Source: an uncultured bacterium | Lineage (GTDB): Bacteria; Bacteroidota; Bacteroidia; Bacteroidales; Bacteroidaceae | Length of the DNA stretch: 64,000 nucleotides | NCBI GenBank assembly: GCA_946188155.1 | Contig: CAMHUC010000007.1 | Location: 29,679 to 93,678, forward strand | Direction of reading: 5' to 3' | In this document: positions 1-8,109 of the stretch, in pieces | Layout of the letters: every line of letters begins with the position of its first letter | Numbering within the stretch: position 1 is the stretch's first letter | Notes under the pieces: model-generated | Databases searched by the model: none | What the model was told of the DNA's origin: nothing | Seen by the model: the letters and a program-made list of their open reading frames with translations, nothing else | Position numbers and translations under genes: made by a program

Positions 1-385
1 TCTGCTCCACCATGAAGCTCACGAAGAGGCCCTTGTTGGGCAGTTCCTCCTCGTAGCTGTTGGACACGAAGCCGTTGAGCATATAGTCGTGCTCCACGGT
101 GGAGTGGCTTCTGATGGCCTCGAAGCCGCAGTGGTGATTGGTAAACACGAGGCCGTCGGGCGACACGACGACACCCGAGCAGAAGCCTCCGAAATTCACC
201 ACGCAGTTCTTCACGGCATCGTCGCCTTCGTAGAGGGCCCCGTAGGGCAGTTCGTAGTTCTCCTGCTTCATCGTCTCGTATACGGCGTTGGGCAGGTTGT
301 AGAGGGTCCACATGCCTTCGTCGGCGCTGGCTGGCTGGGGCAGCAGGGCTGTGAGGCAGAGGGCTGATAATAAGATTTTCTTCAT
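1..385 (-). CDS. S46 family dipeptidyl peptidase (DPP7/DPP11 type), N-terminal part
   Basis: The first 128 residues of a secreted serine peptidase of family S46; the rest lies beyond the window. Residues 1-22 form a signal peptide (MKKILLSALCL...ASA). The mature start DEGMWTLYNLP and the block around residues 65-90, with GFCSG, SPDGLVFTNHHCG and then the SHSTVEHDY segment, are the hallmark of periplasmic dipeptidyl peptidases such as DPP7 and DPP11; the second His of NHHC (residue 85) is the expected catalytic His. Family members release dipeptides from oligopeptides in the periplasm of asaccharolytic or proteolytic Bacteroidota. The distinction between DPP7 and DPP11 depends on a C-terminal residue not visible here. 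The start codon is the ATG at 383-385, next to an AT-rich leader. Confidence 0.93.
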   Translation of the reverse strand, partial: MKKILLSALCLTALLPQPASADEGMWTLYNLPNAVYETMKQENYELPYGALYEGDDAVKNCVVNFGGFCSGVVVSPDGLVFTNHHCGFEAIRSHSTVEHDYMLNGFVSNSYEEELPNKGLFVSFMVEQ

Positions 386-422
386 AATGCGTATATATTT
401 TTGGTAATATTTGCGGGGGGGG

Positions 423-490
423 CCGGGCTTTCCGGATTTTCCGGGCTTTCCGGATATTCCGGGGTTTCCGGATATTCCGGGGTTTCCGGG
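423..490. repeat. TCCGG short-repeat array A1
   Basis: Degenerate tandem array of a roughly 9-bp unit built on TTCCGGATA / TTTCCGGGG, about seven units. It ends exactly at the stop codon of the four-helix-bundle gene (491) and separates it from the S46 peptidase start. Because TCCGGA is palindromic, orientation is not obvious. Similar arrays lie at 1224-1289 and 2751-2810. Confidence 0.85.
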
Positions 491-1183
491 TTATGGTTCT
501 ACGCCGGCTTCCCTGAGCAGGGCCTTCAGGCGCTCATTCTCCTGGCGGAGGGCGGCGATTTCCTTTTCCTGGCGGGCGATGATTTCCTTTTGGGTGGCTC
601 TTTGCTCCAGACGGGCTGCCGTCATTCGCTCTTTGATACCGCCCTCTGTAGTAAATTCCCGGTCTTTTTTCTCGATATACTTAGTAAGTGCCGAGTCAAT
701 CTGATGGCATAGGCAGATGGCCATATTCGCCAGCTCCTCGTCGTTCATTTTCGAGAGGAAAGGCTTATAGTATTCATACTTGCTATTGCTTTTACAGAAA
801 TTGTGCAAGTCCTTGAAACGCGGACTTCGCCCATGCCACTCCTCCAAGCCCCTCCGTTTCAGATAGTCGAGGAAGTCTTCCAGCAGTTCCTTGTTGCTGC
901 CACGGGCCACGCCAAGTAGGCGTAGCTCTATTTCTGTAGAGGTCTGCCCGTCGCTGCTCCCCTCGGCTATGTTCTGCTTGATGCTGCGTGCGCTCTGCAC
1001 CATCTGGTCTACTGTCCGGTCGCCATATTTCGGAAGATACTTCTGGCAGAAAGTCTGGGTCAGCTGATAGAGCACATCACTGCGCTGGTAGAAGCGCAGT
1101 TCGGTATATACCACCGGTTTGCGCAGCACACTGGCGACACCGTCGTCGTAATGGTTGATAGGGATATTCTTTTTCTCAGGCAT
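491..1183 (-). CDS. Four-helix-bundle protein (S23/Avd-like) with coiled-coil C-terminus
   Basis: 230-residue protein of the four-helix-bundle superfamily (TIGR02436-like, related to the S23 proteins of 23S rRNA intervening sequences and to Avd of diversity-generating retroelements). The family signature is visible around residues 50-70: SARSIKQNIAEGSSDG, followed by ELRLLGVARGSNKELLEDF. An additional C-terminal region (about 130-230) ends in a Glu/Lys-rich coiled coil (KEIIARQEKEIAALRQE), matching the class with a four-helix-bundle suffix domain. The start at MPEKKN is preferred to longer upstream reading because that would run into the repeat array and the end of the flippase gene. The gene is bracketed by TCCGG arrays on both sides. 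The biochemical role of the family is unknown. Confidence 0.8.
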   Translation of the reverse strand: MPEKKNIPINHYDDGVASVLRKPVVYTELRFYQRSDVLYQLTQTFCQKYLPKYGDRTVDQMVQSARSIKQNIAEGSSDGQTSTEIELRLLGVARGSNKELLEDFLDYLKRRGLEEWHGRSPRFKDLHNFCKSNSKYEYYKPFLSKMNDEELANMAICLCHQIDSALTKYIEKKDREFTTEGGIKERMTAARLEQRATQKEIIARQEKEIAALRQENERLKALLREAGVEP

Positions 1184-1203
1184 GGCAGATATTTTTATAG
1201 GGG

Positions 1204-2730
1204 TTATGCTTTGGGGGATGGGGCGGATTGCCCGGATTGCCCGGATTGTCCGGGATTTCCGGATTTTCCGGATTGTCCGGGGTTCCGGGCTCTGAAATAG
1301 CGGCCTACGACGGGCAGCTGGCTCAGGGGCAGGTCGCGGCGGATGATGACCGCCAGGAAGAGCAGGATGAGCAGCGTGTTCACCGCCAGCGAGGGCCACA
1401 GGCCCCAGGCGCGGGCGTAGCGCATGGTGATATAGGCCCATACGGCGAGGAAGAGGTATAGTCCGATGTCCTTCAGCGGATAGTTGATGGGATAGTGGCG
1501 CTGGCCCACGACATACGAGGCGACCATCGCCACGCCGTAGCCCGCGAAGCCGCCCCAGGCACAGGCCATGTAGCCGTACTTGGGCACAAAGAGGATGTTC
1601 ACCGCCAGTAGCACCGCACAGCCAAGTCCCGAGAACCAGGCTCCCCAGATGGTGCGGTCGATGAGCTTATACCAGAACGACAGGTTGAAGTAGACACCCA
1701 TCATGATCTCTGCCGCCATGACGATGGGCACCACCTTCAGCCCCACCCAGTACTCCGGTCGCCTGAGGATGTATTTCAGTATGTCGAGATAGCCCACCAC
1801 CATGAGGAATGCCAGCAGGGTGAAGATGATGAAGTACTTCATCGCCTGGGCATACATCTCGTGCTGCCCCTTGTCCTTCACGCCGGCAAACACGATAGGC
1901 TCGTAGGCGAAGCGGAAGGCCTGGGTGATCATGGCCATGATCATGGCTATCTTCGAGCAGGCCCCGTAGATGCCCAGCTGCTCCAGCCCGTCGCTGCCCT
2001 CATAGAGATAGGGGAAGAGCATCTTGTCGGCCGTCTGGTTCAGGATGCCGGCGATGCCCAGCACGAGAATGGGCCACGAGTAATTCAGCATCCGTCGCAG
2101 CAGCGCCTTGTCGAATGTATAGCGGAAGCCCGTCAGCTCCTTGACGAGGCACAGGGCGAGCATCGCGGTGCAGACGAAGTTGATATAGAAGGCGTAGCCC
2201 ACGTCCTTGCCGTCCATCCAGGCGAAGTAGGCGACGTTGAGCAGGATGCTCACCACGATGTTCAGCAGCTTCAGCGCAGCAAACTTGATGGCCTTCTTCT
2301 GCTGGCGCAGGTAGGCGAAGGGGATGCACAGGAAGGCATCGATGGCCACGGTGACAGCCATCACCCCGACATACGACGGATGGTCGCCGTAGCCCATCAC
2401 CTCGCTCAGCGGACGCAGGAACAGCAGCACCAGCGTGGCAAACGCCAGCGACACGGTGCCCACGGCCAGGAGCGTCGTCGAGTAGACCGTCTGCGAGTCC
2501 TCGTGGGTCTTGTTGGTGAAGCGGAAGTAGGTGGTCTCCATGCCGAACGTCAGCAGCACCAGTATCAGGGCCACGTAGGCATACATATTGGTGATGATGC
2601 CGTAGCCGCCCGAGGCTGCCGACAGCTGCGCCGTGTACAGCGGCATCAGCAGATAGTTGAGGAAACGCCCCACGATGCTCGACAGGCCGTAGATGACGGT
2701 ATCCTTTGCAATGGCTTTCAGCTTGCTCAT
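1204..2730 (-). CDS. Polysaccharide flippase-like membrane protein (MOP/Wzx family)
   Basis: 508-residue multi-spanning protein of the oligosaccharide/lipid exporter superfamily, expected in the inner membrane, where it would flip lipid-linked glycan units. It starts MSKLKAIAKDTVIYGLSSIVGRF, a typical Wzx-like N-terminus, followed by about 12-14 hydrophobic segments. The last about 25 residues are not membrane sequence but a low-complexity tail of repeated GQSG, GKSG and GNPG, encoded by the TCCGG array at 1224-1289. The array therefore supplies the C-terminus and probably replaced or extended the original end. No glycosyltransferases are adjacent, so the substrate cannot be guessed. Confidence 0.85.
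   Translation of the reverse strand: MSKLKAIAKDTVIYGLSSIVGRFLNYLLMPLYTAQLSAASGGYGIITNMYAYVALILVLLTFGMETTYFRFTNKTHEDSQTVYSTTLLAVGTVSLAFATLVLLFLRPLSEVMGYGDHPSYVGVMAVTVAIDAFLCIPFAYLRQQKKAIKFAALKLLNIVVSILLNVAYFAWMDGKDVGYAFYINFVCTAMLALCLVKELTGFRYTFDKALLRRMLNYSWPILVLGIAGILNQTADKMLFPYLYEGSDGLEQLGIYGACSKIAMIMAMITQAFRFAYEPIVFAGVKDKGQHEMYAQAMKYFIIFTLLAFLMVVGYLDILKYILRRPEYWVGLKVVPIVMAAEIMMGVYFNLSFWYKLIDRTIWGAWFSGLGCAVLLAVNILFVPKYGYMACAWGGFAGYGVAMVASYVVGQRHYPINYPLKDIGLYLFLAVWAYITMRYARAWGLWPSLAVNTLLILLFLAVIIRRDLPLSQLPVVGRYFRARNPGQSGKSGNPGQSGQSGQSAPSPKA
1224..1289. repeat. TCCGG short-repeat array A2, coding for the flippase tail
   Basis: Second array with units such as GGATTGTCC and GGATTTTCC, inside the 3' end of the flippase gene (read as Gly-Gln-Ser-Gly repeats). 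Together with A1 it brackets the four-helix-bundle gene at 491-1183. Confidence 0.8.
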
Positions 2731-2750
2731 ATTTTTTTCTTTTTTCTTTT

Positions 2751-2810
2751 TTCCGGGGTTTCCGGGATTTCCGGATATTCCGGGTTTTCCGGATTATCCG
2801 GATTATCCGA
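2751..2810. repeat. TCCGG short-repeat array A3
   Basis: Third array with the same unit, filling the whole gap between the flippase start (2730) and the stop codon of the SpmA/SpmB-like gene (2803-2805), which itself lies inside the array. A T-rich stretch (2731-2751) precedes it. Confidence 0.8.
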
Positions 2811-4035
2811 AGAACATATAGGCGATGGCGATGGCTGCGATGATGCCTGCCAGGTCGGCCAGCAGGCCGCAGGTGACGGCGTGGCGCGTCTTGACGATAC
2901 CCACGCTGCCGAAGTAGACAGCCAGGATATAGAACGTGGTGTCCGTGGAGCCTTGGAAGATACAGCTCAGCCGACCCACGAACGAGTCGGCACCGTAGGT
3001 GGTCATGGCATCTACCATCATGCCGCGCGCCCCACTGCCCGAGAGGGGTTTCATCAGGGCCGTGGGCAGGGCTCCCACAAAGTCGGTATTGCCGCCGCAG
3101 GCCTCTACGCCCCAGGCCACGCCGTCGATGAGCATGTCCATGGCCCCCGAGGCGCGGAACACGCCGATGCCCACCAGTATGGCCACCAGGTATGGGATGA
3201 TGCGGACGGCCGTGGTGAAGCCGTCCTTGGCCCCCTCGATGAAGGCGTCGTAGACGTTCACCTTCTTACGGACACCGGCCAGGATGAAGGCGATGATGAT
3301 CAGCATCAGCAGGATATTGGCCGACGTGGTGCTCACCTTGTTCATCAGCACCGAGTCGAGCTGGCCGAAGCCCCAGATGATGGCGGCCACCATCAGCGCG
3401 GCTCCGCCCAGGGTGAGCAGTATCGTGCGGTTCAGCAGGTTGATCTTCTGATAGAGGCTTGTGACCACGATGCCCGCCAGCGTGGAGAAGAAGGTGGCGA
3501 GCAGGATGGGTATGAACACGTCCGTTGGCTGGGCGGCCCCCATCTGCGAGCGATACACTAATATAGAAATAGGTATCAGCGTCAGGCCGCTCGTGTTGAG
3601 CACCAGGAACATGATCATCGGGTTCGAGGCCGTGTCCTTCTTCGCGTTCAGCTCCTGCAGCTGCTCCATGGCCTTCAGGCCCAGCGGCGTGGCGGCATTG
3701 TCGAGGCCGAGCATGTTGGCCGCGATGTTCATGAAGATACTGCCCGTCACGGGATGCCCCTTGGGGATGTCGGGGAACAGCTTTGAGAACACAGGGCTGA
3801 GCAGCCGTGCCAGCACGTTGACCACACCGCCTTTCTCGCCGATTTTCATAATGCCGAGCCAGAGGGCCAGCACGCCCGTCAAGCCCAGTGAGATCTCAAA
3901 CGCGGTCTTCGACGAGGCGAACGTCGAGTCCATCATGGCCGGGAACACCTCATAGTCTCCCAGAAACACCAGTTTCACCAGCGCAATGACGAATGCGATG
4001 ATGAAGAATGCAATCCAAATATAATTCAGTACCAT
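2803..4035 (-). CDS. Fused SpmA/SpmB-like nucleoside-recognition-domain membrane protein
   Basis: 410-residue inner-membrane protein with two nucleoside-recognition (Gate) domains in one chain, as found in Bacteroidota where the spore-maturation genes spmA and spmB of Firmicutes are fused. The first half contains the conserved NMLGLDNAATPLGLKAMEQL block, the second half GAKDGFTTAVRIIPYLVAIL and SGSGARGMMVDAM, both diagnostic. The transported or recognised substrate is not established in Bacteroidota. ATG 4033-4035 (MVLNYIW) is chosen over a start 39 nt upstream because the TAnnTTTG promoter at 4044-4051 lies between them; this predicts a nearly leaderless transcript. Confidence 0.88.
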   Translation of the reverse strand: MVLNYIWIAFFIIAFVIALVKLVFLGDYEVFPAMMDSTFASSKTAFEISLGLTGVLALWLGIMKIGEKGGVVNVLARLLSPVFSKLFPDIPKGHPVTGSIFMNIAANMLGLDNAATPLGLKAMEQLQELNAKKDTASNPMIMFLVLNTSGLTLIPISILVYRSQMGAAQPTDVFIPILLATFFSTLAGIVVTSLYQKINLLNRTILLTLGGAALMVAAIIWGFGQLDSVLMNKVSTTSANILLMLIIIAFILAGVRKKVNVYDAFIEGAKDGFTTAVRIIPYLVAILVGIGVFRASGAMDMLIDGVAWGVEACGGNTDFVGALPTALMKPLSGSGARGMMVDAMTTYGADSFVGRLSCIFQGSTDTTFYILAVYFGSVGIVKTRHAVTCGLLADLAGIIAAIAIAYMFFG

Positions 4036-4043
4036 AGTGCCTG

Positions 4044-4051
4044 CAAAGGTA
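4044..4051 (-). promoter_or_regulatory. Bacteroidota -7 promoter element (TACCTTTG) for the SpmA/B-like gene
   Basis: Matches TAnnTTTG on the minus strand, 8 nt from the ATG, so the transcript would begin within a few nt of the start codon. Confidence 0.6.
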
Positions 4052-4088
4052 CAACATTCTCCGCATTCCACCAAAGGTTTCCAAACAA

Positions 4089-4116
4089 AAAAAGAGCGCC
4101 CACTCTCGTGGACGCC
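4089..4116 (-). terminator. Rho-independent terminator of the first LruC gene
   Basis: On the minus strand an 8-bp stem (GCGTCCAC / GTGGGCGC, one G-T pair) with a GAGA loop is followed by a run of seven T. It lies about 35 nt after the stop codon of the gene at 4150-5682. Confidence 0.8.
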
Positions 4117-4149
4117 CCCTTAACATTAGTATTTTAGTATTTGATGTAT

Positions 4150-5682
4150 TTACTTATACCAAGTATCCCACTGGCCACCGTTCTGCACATACTGCGAGAA
4201 CTTCTTGTTGGTGTAGGTGTCGATGTTCTGACGCTCGGGAACGATGCCGAAGTCGGGACGCACGGCAATCTTACCAGTCGTCATGCCCGTAGGAGCATCA
4301 AGCGTGATCTCCTTCGACTTGTACTCGATGGTACCATCTTCTTTCTTCACCTCCACGATTTGAGTAGCAATCACGGGGATTTCACCCACCTTATAGGTCT
4401 TTGAAGGTTTGAAGCTATAGCTGCCGCTGCCCATTGTCCAGTACTGCGGACGGTTCGTATTCTTGGGCAGGCCGAATGCCTCATGCACCTCCACACCGTC
4501 GACGGTGATAGAGAACTCAGCACCGGTGTGTACGAGGGTAATGTTAGTGACGTTCTTGTCGGCATCGAGCTCGCAGTCGAACACTACGTCATTGAAGTCG
4601 AAGTCGTCAGCTGAGTAGCCGGCCATATCCTCGGCAATCACGCGGACAACATCCTTCGCAGGCTCCACTTCCTTGGGCTGGGCCTTCACCAGACGAACAA
4701 TCCAGTCGAGATAAGAGCTGTTAGGCTGAACAATCATGTTTCCATTGATAACATTGTCAAGCTGCCATTCTTTTGTGCCCTCCTGACCAACAGTCCAAGT
4801 CTTAATAATGTTAGCACCTGCCGCATTATCCCAAACTTCAACATAGGCAGTCTTGCCCATCACCTGGTCAATACCTAAAGTCCTATCCCATGCGCCTTCA
4901 ACATATCCCTGCCGAGGATCATTATTTTCATCACGGAACTTGATGACTGTCTTGCCAGGCATAGAACCTTCGAAGTCGAAGCATACATAATAGTAACCAG
5001 CATACTTGGCATCGATGTTTGCACCGTCAATGGCTATCCAGCGATCATGGTACTTGCTATCCTCAGAACCATTGTATGCGAAGTTGAATGTACCACCATT
5101 CTCTACAAGCGTGTTACCCTTCCAGTCCGTATTGTCACCACGGTTAAAATTGTTAATGTGCTCCCAGTCGCCGCTCAACACACCATCCGAGATGGTAGCA
5201 GACGACTGCATGGCAATCACCAGGTGATCCATGTGGGCACTGCCTACGATGCCGTTTCCTCCATCAGCATTACCGTATGTCTCCGTTCCACAGTGGACCT
5301 GCGTCACGAAATAGTTAACAAGCCCCGTGGGAGCTACCTTGGGCTTGTCGCTCAGATTGGTAACATAGTTCACAACGTCGGCTTCCTCAGTGGGACCGAG
5401 CGTAGGACAGTTCTCATACTTCTCCAGGTTTCCGTTCACGTCAATGTTGGCGCGTGTCATGGCACCGCGTGTCTCGCCTACGCCGAAGCCCCAGGTCTGG
5501 TTGGCAGCGGGCTGACCGAAGTTGTTGACGAATGACTCCTTGTACTTAGTCAATCTTGCCTCAAACTCGTTCTGTGCAATCTGCTCGGGATTGTACGAGT
5601 AGTTCTCGCTGTCCTTTGAACAGCTGGTGAAAGCAGCACACATAGCCACGGCTGCGACACCTGTCATCAAATACTTTTTCAT
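4150..5682 (-). CDS. LruC domain-containing lipoprotein
   Basis: 510-residue lipoprotein. The signal peptide MKKYLMTGVAAVAMCAAFTSC ends in a lipobox-type cysteine. An N-terminal block shared with the neighbours (ESFVNNFGQPAANQTWGFG) is followed by a middle region of beta-rich sequence and, near residues 355-370, the acidic motif DDFDFNDVVFD that marks the LruC domain (with its DUF4842-like C-terminal part). The C-terminus VPERQNIDTYTNKKFSQY is shared with the paralogues at 6209-8083 and 10667-12253. LruC proteins are surface or periplasmic and their ligand is unknown; the DxDFND run resembles a calcium-binding loop, which is inference. It has its own promoter and terminator and is probably a single-gene transcript. 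Confidence 0.87.
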   Translation of the reverse strand: MKKYLMTGVAAVAMCAAFTSCSKDSENYSYNPEQIAQNEFEARLTKYKESFVNNFGQPAANQTWGFGVGETRGAMTRANIDVNGNLEKYENCPTLGPTEEADVVNYVTNLSDKPKVAPTGLVNYFVTQVHCGTETYGNADGGNGIVGSAHMDHLVIAMQSSATISDGVLSGDWEHINNFNRGDNTDWKGNTLVENGGTFNFAYNGSEDSKYHDRWIAIDGANIDAKYAGYYYVCFDFEGSMPGKTVIKFRDENNDPRQGYVEGAWDRTLGIDQVMGKTAYVEVWDNAAGANIIKTWTVGQEGTKEWQLDNVINGNMIVQPNSSYLDWIVRLVKAQPKEVEPAKDVVRVIAEDMAGYSADDFDFNDVVFDCELDADKNVTNITLVHTGAEFSITVDGVEVHEAFGLPKNTNRPQYWTMGSGSYSFKPSKTYKVGEIPVIATQIVEVKKEDGTIEYKSKEITLDAPTGMTTGKIAVRPDFGIVPERQNIDTYTNKKFSQYVQNGGQWDTWYK

Positions 5683-5760
5683 CTTACTAACTTTTAATAA
5701 TTACGGTTATTGATTATAATGATATATCGCTATTATTGTTCCCTTCTTCGGTAGATTTTG

Positions 5761-5768
5761 CAAAAGTA
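5761..5768 (-). promoter_or_regulatory. -7 element (TACTTTTG) upstream of the first LruC gene
   Basis: TAnnTTTG match on the minus strand, 78 nt before the start at 5682. Confidence 0.5.
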
Positions 5769-5865
5769 CATAAAATAAGTGAAACGTGCAAGCTTTTCTT
5801 GGTTATTTTTGCTAAATTTAACACTTGCCGTCAAAATGGTATACGTTATGTCCCATTGGTGTCAA

Positions 5866-5991
5866 TAAAAGGAAGGTTCCTGCCGATCAAAGGAAGGCTT
5901 CTGCCGATCAAAGGAAGGCTCCCGTCGTTCAAAGGAAGGCTTCTGTCCGGAAGCAGAAGGCTTCTGCTGTTCGGAGAAAGGCTCCTGTATG
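5866..5991. repeat. Six tandem copies of a 21-bp repeat
   Basis: Unit close to TCAAAGGAAGGCTTCTGCC plus two bases; copies start at 5866, 5887, 5908, 5929, 5950 and 5971 and become more divergent toward the right. It lies upstream of the promoter at 5761-5768 in the 526-bp gap between two LruC genes. The 21-bp period keeps reading frames open on both strands (heptapeptide-like repeats), but no start, promoter or codon bias supports a protein. Confidence 0.85.
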
Positions 5992-6098
5992 AGGGTCCAG
6001 GCTGTGGGACTGAGAGATAGTTTGGGGTATAGGATATGAGGGCTGTATCTTCAGTCCCCCGCATTCGGCGCATTTCCTATATATAGTAGCGAATGGCA

Positions 6099-6168
6099 GA
6101 AACAAGTGTTCCACCTGTACCATCTGCCACCCCGTGGTGTCAGATGGTACAGGTGGAACACTTGTTTC
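6099..6168. repeat. Long near-perfect palindrome (28-bp arms)
   Basis: Arms 6099-6126 and 6141-6168 are perfectly complementary over 28 bp. After one mismatch another 4 bp pair (6128-6131 with 6136-6139), leaving a 4-nt loop. Imperfect AT-rich pairing (TATATATA on both sides) extends the structure to roughly 6077-6190. It lies just downstream of the LruC gene ending at 6209. No T-run follows on either strand, so it is not a classical terminator. A MITE-like insertion or an RNA-processing hairpin are possible readings. Confidence 0.9.
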
Positions 6169-6208
6169 AGCTATACGCTATATATACGCGCGCGAGGCCG
6201 TCGACGGC

Positions 6209-8083
6209 TTACCACCATACCAGCGGACTGCCGTTCTGCACCCAGCTGCTGAAGTTGGGATATTTCTCGCTGATTCCCATGCGCTCAGGAACCCACTGGA
6301 ATGAGGGAGCCACGCCGATCTTCGATGCGGGCTGCCCCTTGGCAGCTGTCAGCTCGTACCACTGACCGCCCTTGCGCACGTAGACGGGAATCTTGCTGGC
6401 ATCCTCGCCGAAGTCGCCGTTGAGCGTGAAGGTCACTGTAGGCTTGGAGATGCTCAGACGATGGTTCGTGTTGACAATCGTGTTGACAGCCACGCCGAAG
6501 CGTCCGTGTACCTCGTAGTCTGTCCAGCTGGCCTCGTTGTTGGGATTGGGCACCACGCCAACCACCAGGGGCAGCGTACCGCCGGCAGCCTGCAGGGTGA
6601 TCTTGGCACCGCCGGAAATCCACTCCACGTCGAACACCACGTCGTTGAAGTCGAGGTCGCTCTTGGCAGCCCTGCCCTCGTCGTCAACGTCGGTGATGCT
6701 CAGGTCCTCGGCAATCACGCGGATGTCGGCAGAGCTGTTGACGACGACTGTCTCCTGGGGTATCCTTTGTGCCTCGGTCAGTGTCACGATCCAGTCGCTG
6801 TAGTAGTTGTCGTATGAAGGCATTGGCTTAACCCAGTCCTTGAATGCAGAGCCCGACACGGGGTAATATCCCTGGCTGATGAGTTCCTCGTTCACCTTCT
6901 TCATGTTCAGCAGCACGCCATTGTTGTCCTTCCTCAAGAACGAGTCATCAATCTTTTTGAGGTCGCCGGAGTAGAAGTTGGTCTTAGCCGACAGAATCTT
7001 CAGGGGATTTCCTTCGGCATCCTTCATCACATTCTCAAAGCCTGCGGGGGTCGTCTTATCGTAGTTGCCATAGGGATGGGTGGCATCGGCAGCATGGGTA
7101 GGATCGACTTCAACCCACCTCACGATATTGTCATCGCCGAAATAGACGCCATCGTAACCCATGTTCAGGCCAGAGGTGTATGTCTGTATCTCGTCGGTGA
7201 AGATCTTGTCGCCCTCCTTGAGTGCCAAGTCGAAGCCCATGAACGAGCGGTTCCACTTGTCTACCACAGGATCGCCGGGGCTGTTATGTGCGTCTGCCCA
7301 GGCATCGATGGTGGCAGCACTGACCAGCGCCATCCGGTCATTGTGGTTGGGCTTGTCGTCCGATTCATTGCTGCTGCCCGTGTCGTGGTAGCCGAAGCAG
7401 GAGGTATCGTCGATATTCACCATCAGCATGATCTGGTCGCTTTGATACTGCGCGTTGTTTACGGTAAAGCCATTCTTGAGCACAGTACCGTTTGTGCTGC
7501 AGGTGCCGGCGTTGAAGTTGTTGATGTGCATCTCGCTCTGGCCCACGGTCAGCTGGTTCATGTTGACACTCGTATATGTAGAACCGTTGGCCGCAGTGAC
7601 CACCTCAGTAGAATTCTCTCCAGGATCGGTTGCCCCTTTATATACCTGCTGCACGAAGAAGTGGCGGAAGTGGGGGTCTTTGTAGTCCAGATACGGATTG
7701 GCCTGGAAGTACATCTGCACGCGTAGCTTCTGGTTCTCCGTCAGAGGGTCGGGCACGAGCCATCCTCCAAAGTAATCACTGGGGTCGGCCCAATGGTTGG
7801 CATTGGCGTTGGCTCCACCATTGACATATTCGTGAGTGGCGGGGTACGTCTCGCCGGGGTTGCTACGCGTCCTGGTTCCTGTCATGTTCTTATAGCTGCG
7901 CACGCCGAATCCCCAGTCCTGCTCGGCGGCAGGCTGTCCGAAGGCATTGACGAAAGCCTTCTCGTAGGTGTCGATCACCTGGCTGCGTATGGCATTCTCG
8001 TCGAAGCCAGTGTCGTGCGTACAGGCAGTGAATGTGCAGCCCATTGCGAGGGCTGCCATTCCTGTTATCATATACTTCTTCAT
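6209..8083 (-). CDS. LruC domain-containing lipoprotein
   Basis: 624-residue paralogue of the flanking LruC proteins. The lipoprotein signal MKKYMITGMAALAMGCTFTAC is followed by the shared AFVNAFGQPAAEQDWGFG block. A long central region (about 130-430) has no recognised domain and includes a His/Asn-rich stretch around the EMHINNFNAG motif, also present in the other paralogues (HINNFNRGDN, HINNFNHGDN). The LruC signature SDLDFNDVVFDVEW lies near residues 475-490, and the C-terminus WVPERMGISEKYPNFSSW matches the family end. The start is 26 bp after the InlB-repeat gene, so it is very likely cotranscribed with it. Function unknown; surface location is inferred from the lipobox and neighbours. 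Confidence 0.86.
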   Translation of the reverse strand: MKKYMITGMAALAMGCTFTACTHDTGFDENAIRSQVIDTYEKAFVNAFGQPAAEQDWGFGVRSYKNMTGTRTRSNPGETYPATHEYVNGGANANANHWADPSDYFGGWLVPDPLTENQKLRVQMYFQANPYLDYKDPHFRHFFVQQVYKGATDPGENSTEVVTAANGSTYTSVNMNQLTVGQSEMHINNFNAGTCSTNGTVLKNGFTVNNAQYQSDQIMLMVNIDDTSCFGYHDTGSSNESDDKPNHNDRMALVSAATIDAWADAHNSPGDPVVDKWNRSFMGFDLALKEGDKIFTDEIQTYTSGLNMGYDGVYFGDDNIVRWVEVDPTHAADATHPYGNYDKTTPAGFENVMKDAEGNPLKILSAKTNFYSGDLKKIDDSFLRKDNNGVLLNMKKVNEELISQGYYPVSGSAFKDWVKPMPSYDNYYSDWIVTLTEAQRIPQETVVVNSSADIRVIAEDLSITDVDDEGRAAKSDLDFNDVVFDVEWISGGAKITLQAAGGTLPLVVGVVPNPNNEASWTDYEVHGRFGVAVNTIVNTNHRLSISKPTVTFTLNGDFGEDASKIPVYVRKGGQWYELTAAKGQPASKIGVAPSFQWVPERMGISEKYPNFSSWVQNGSPLVWW

Positions 8084-8109
8084 AATTACTGTTTGTCTTT
8101 TGAGGTTAA

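Noticed and set aside
1861..3561. 566-codon open frame on the plus strand opposite the flippase and SpmA/B-like genes
   Set aside because: His/Gly/Asp-rich translation without family resemblance, crossing two well-supported minus-strand genes; an antisense shadow of GC-rich coding sequence.
5736..6020. 94-codon frame through the 21-bp repeats
   Set aside because: Openness is explained by the 21-bp period; the opposite strand is open too.
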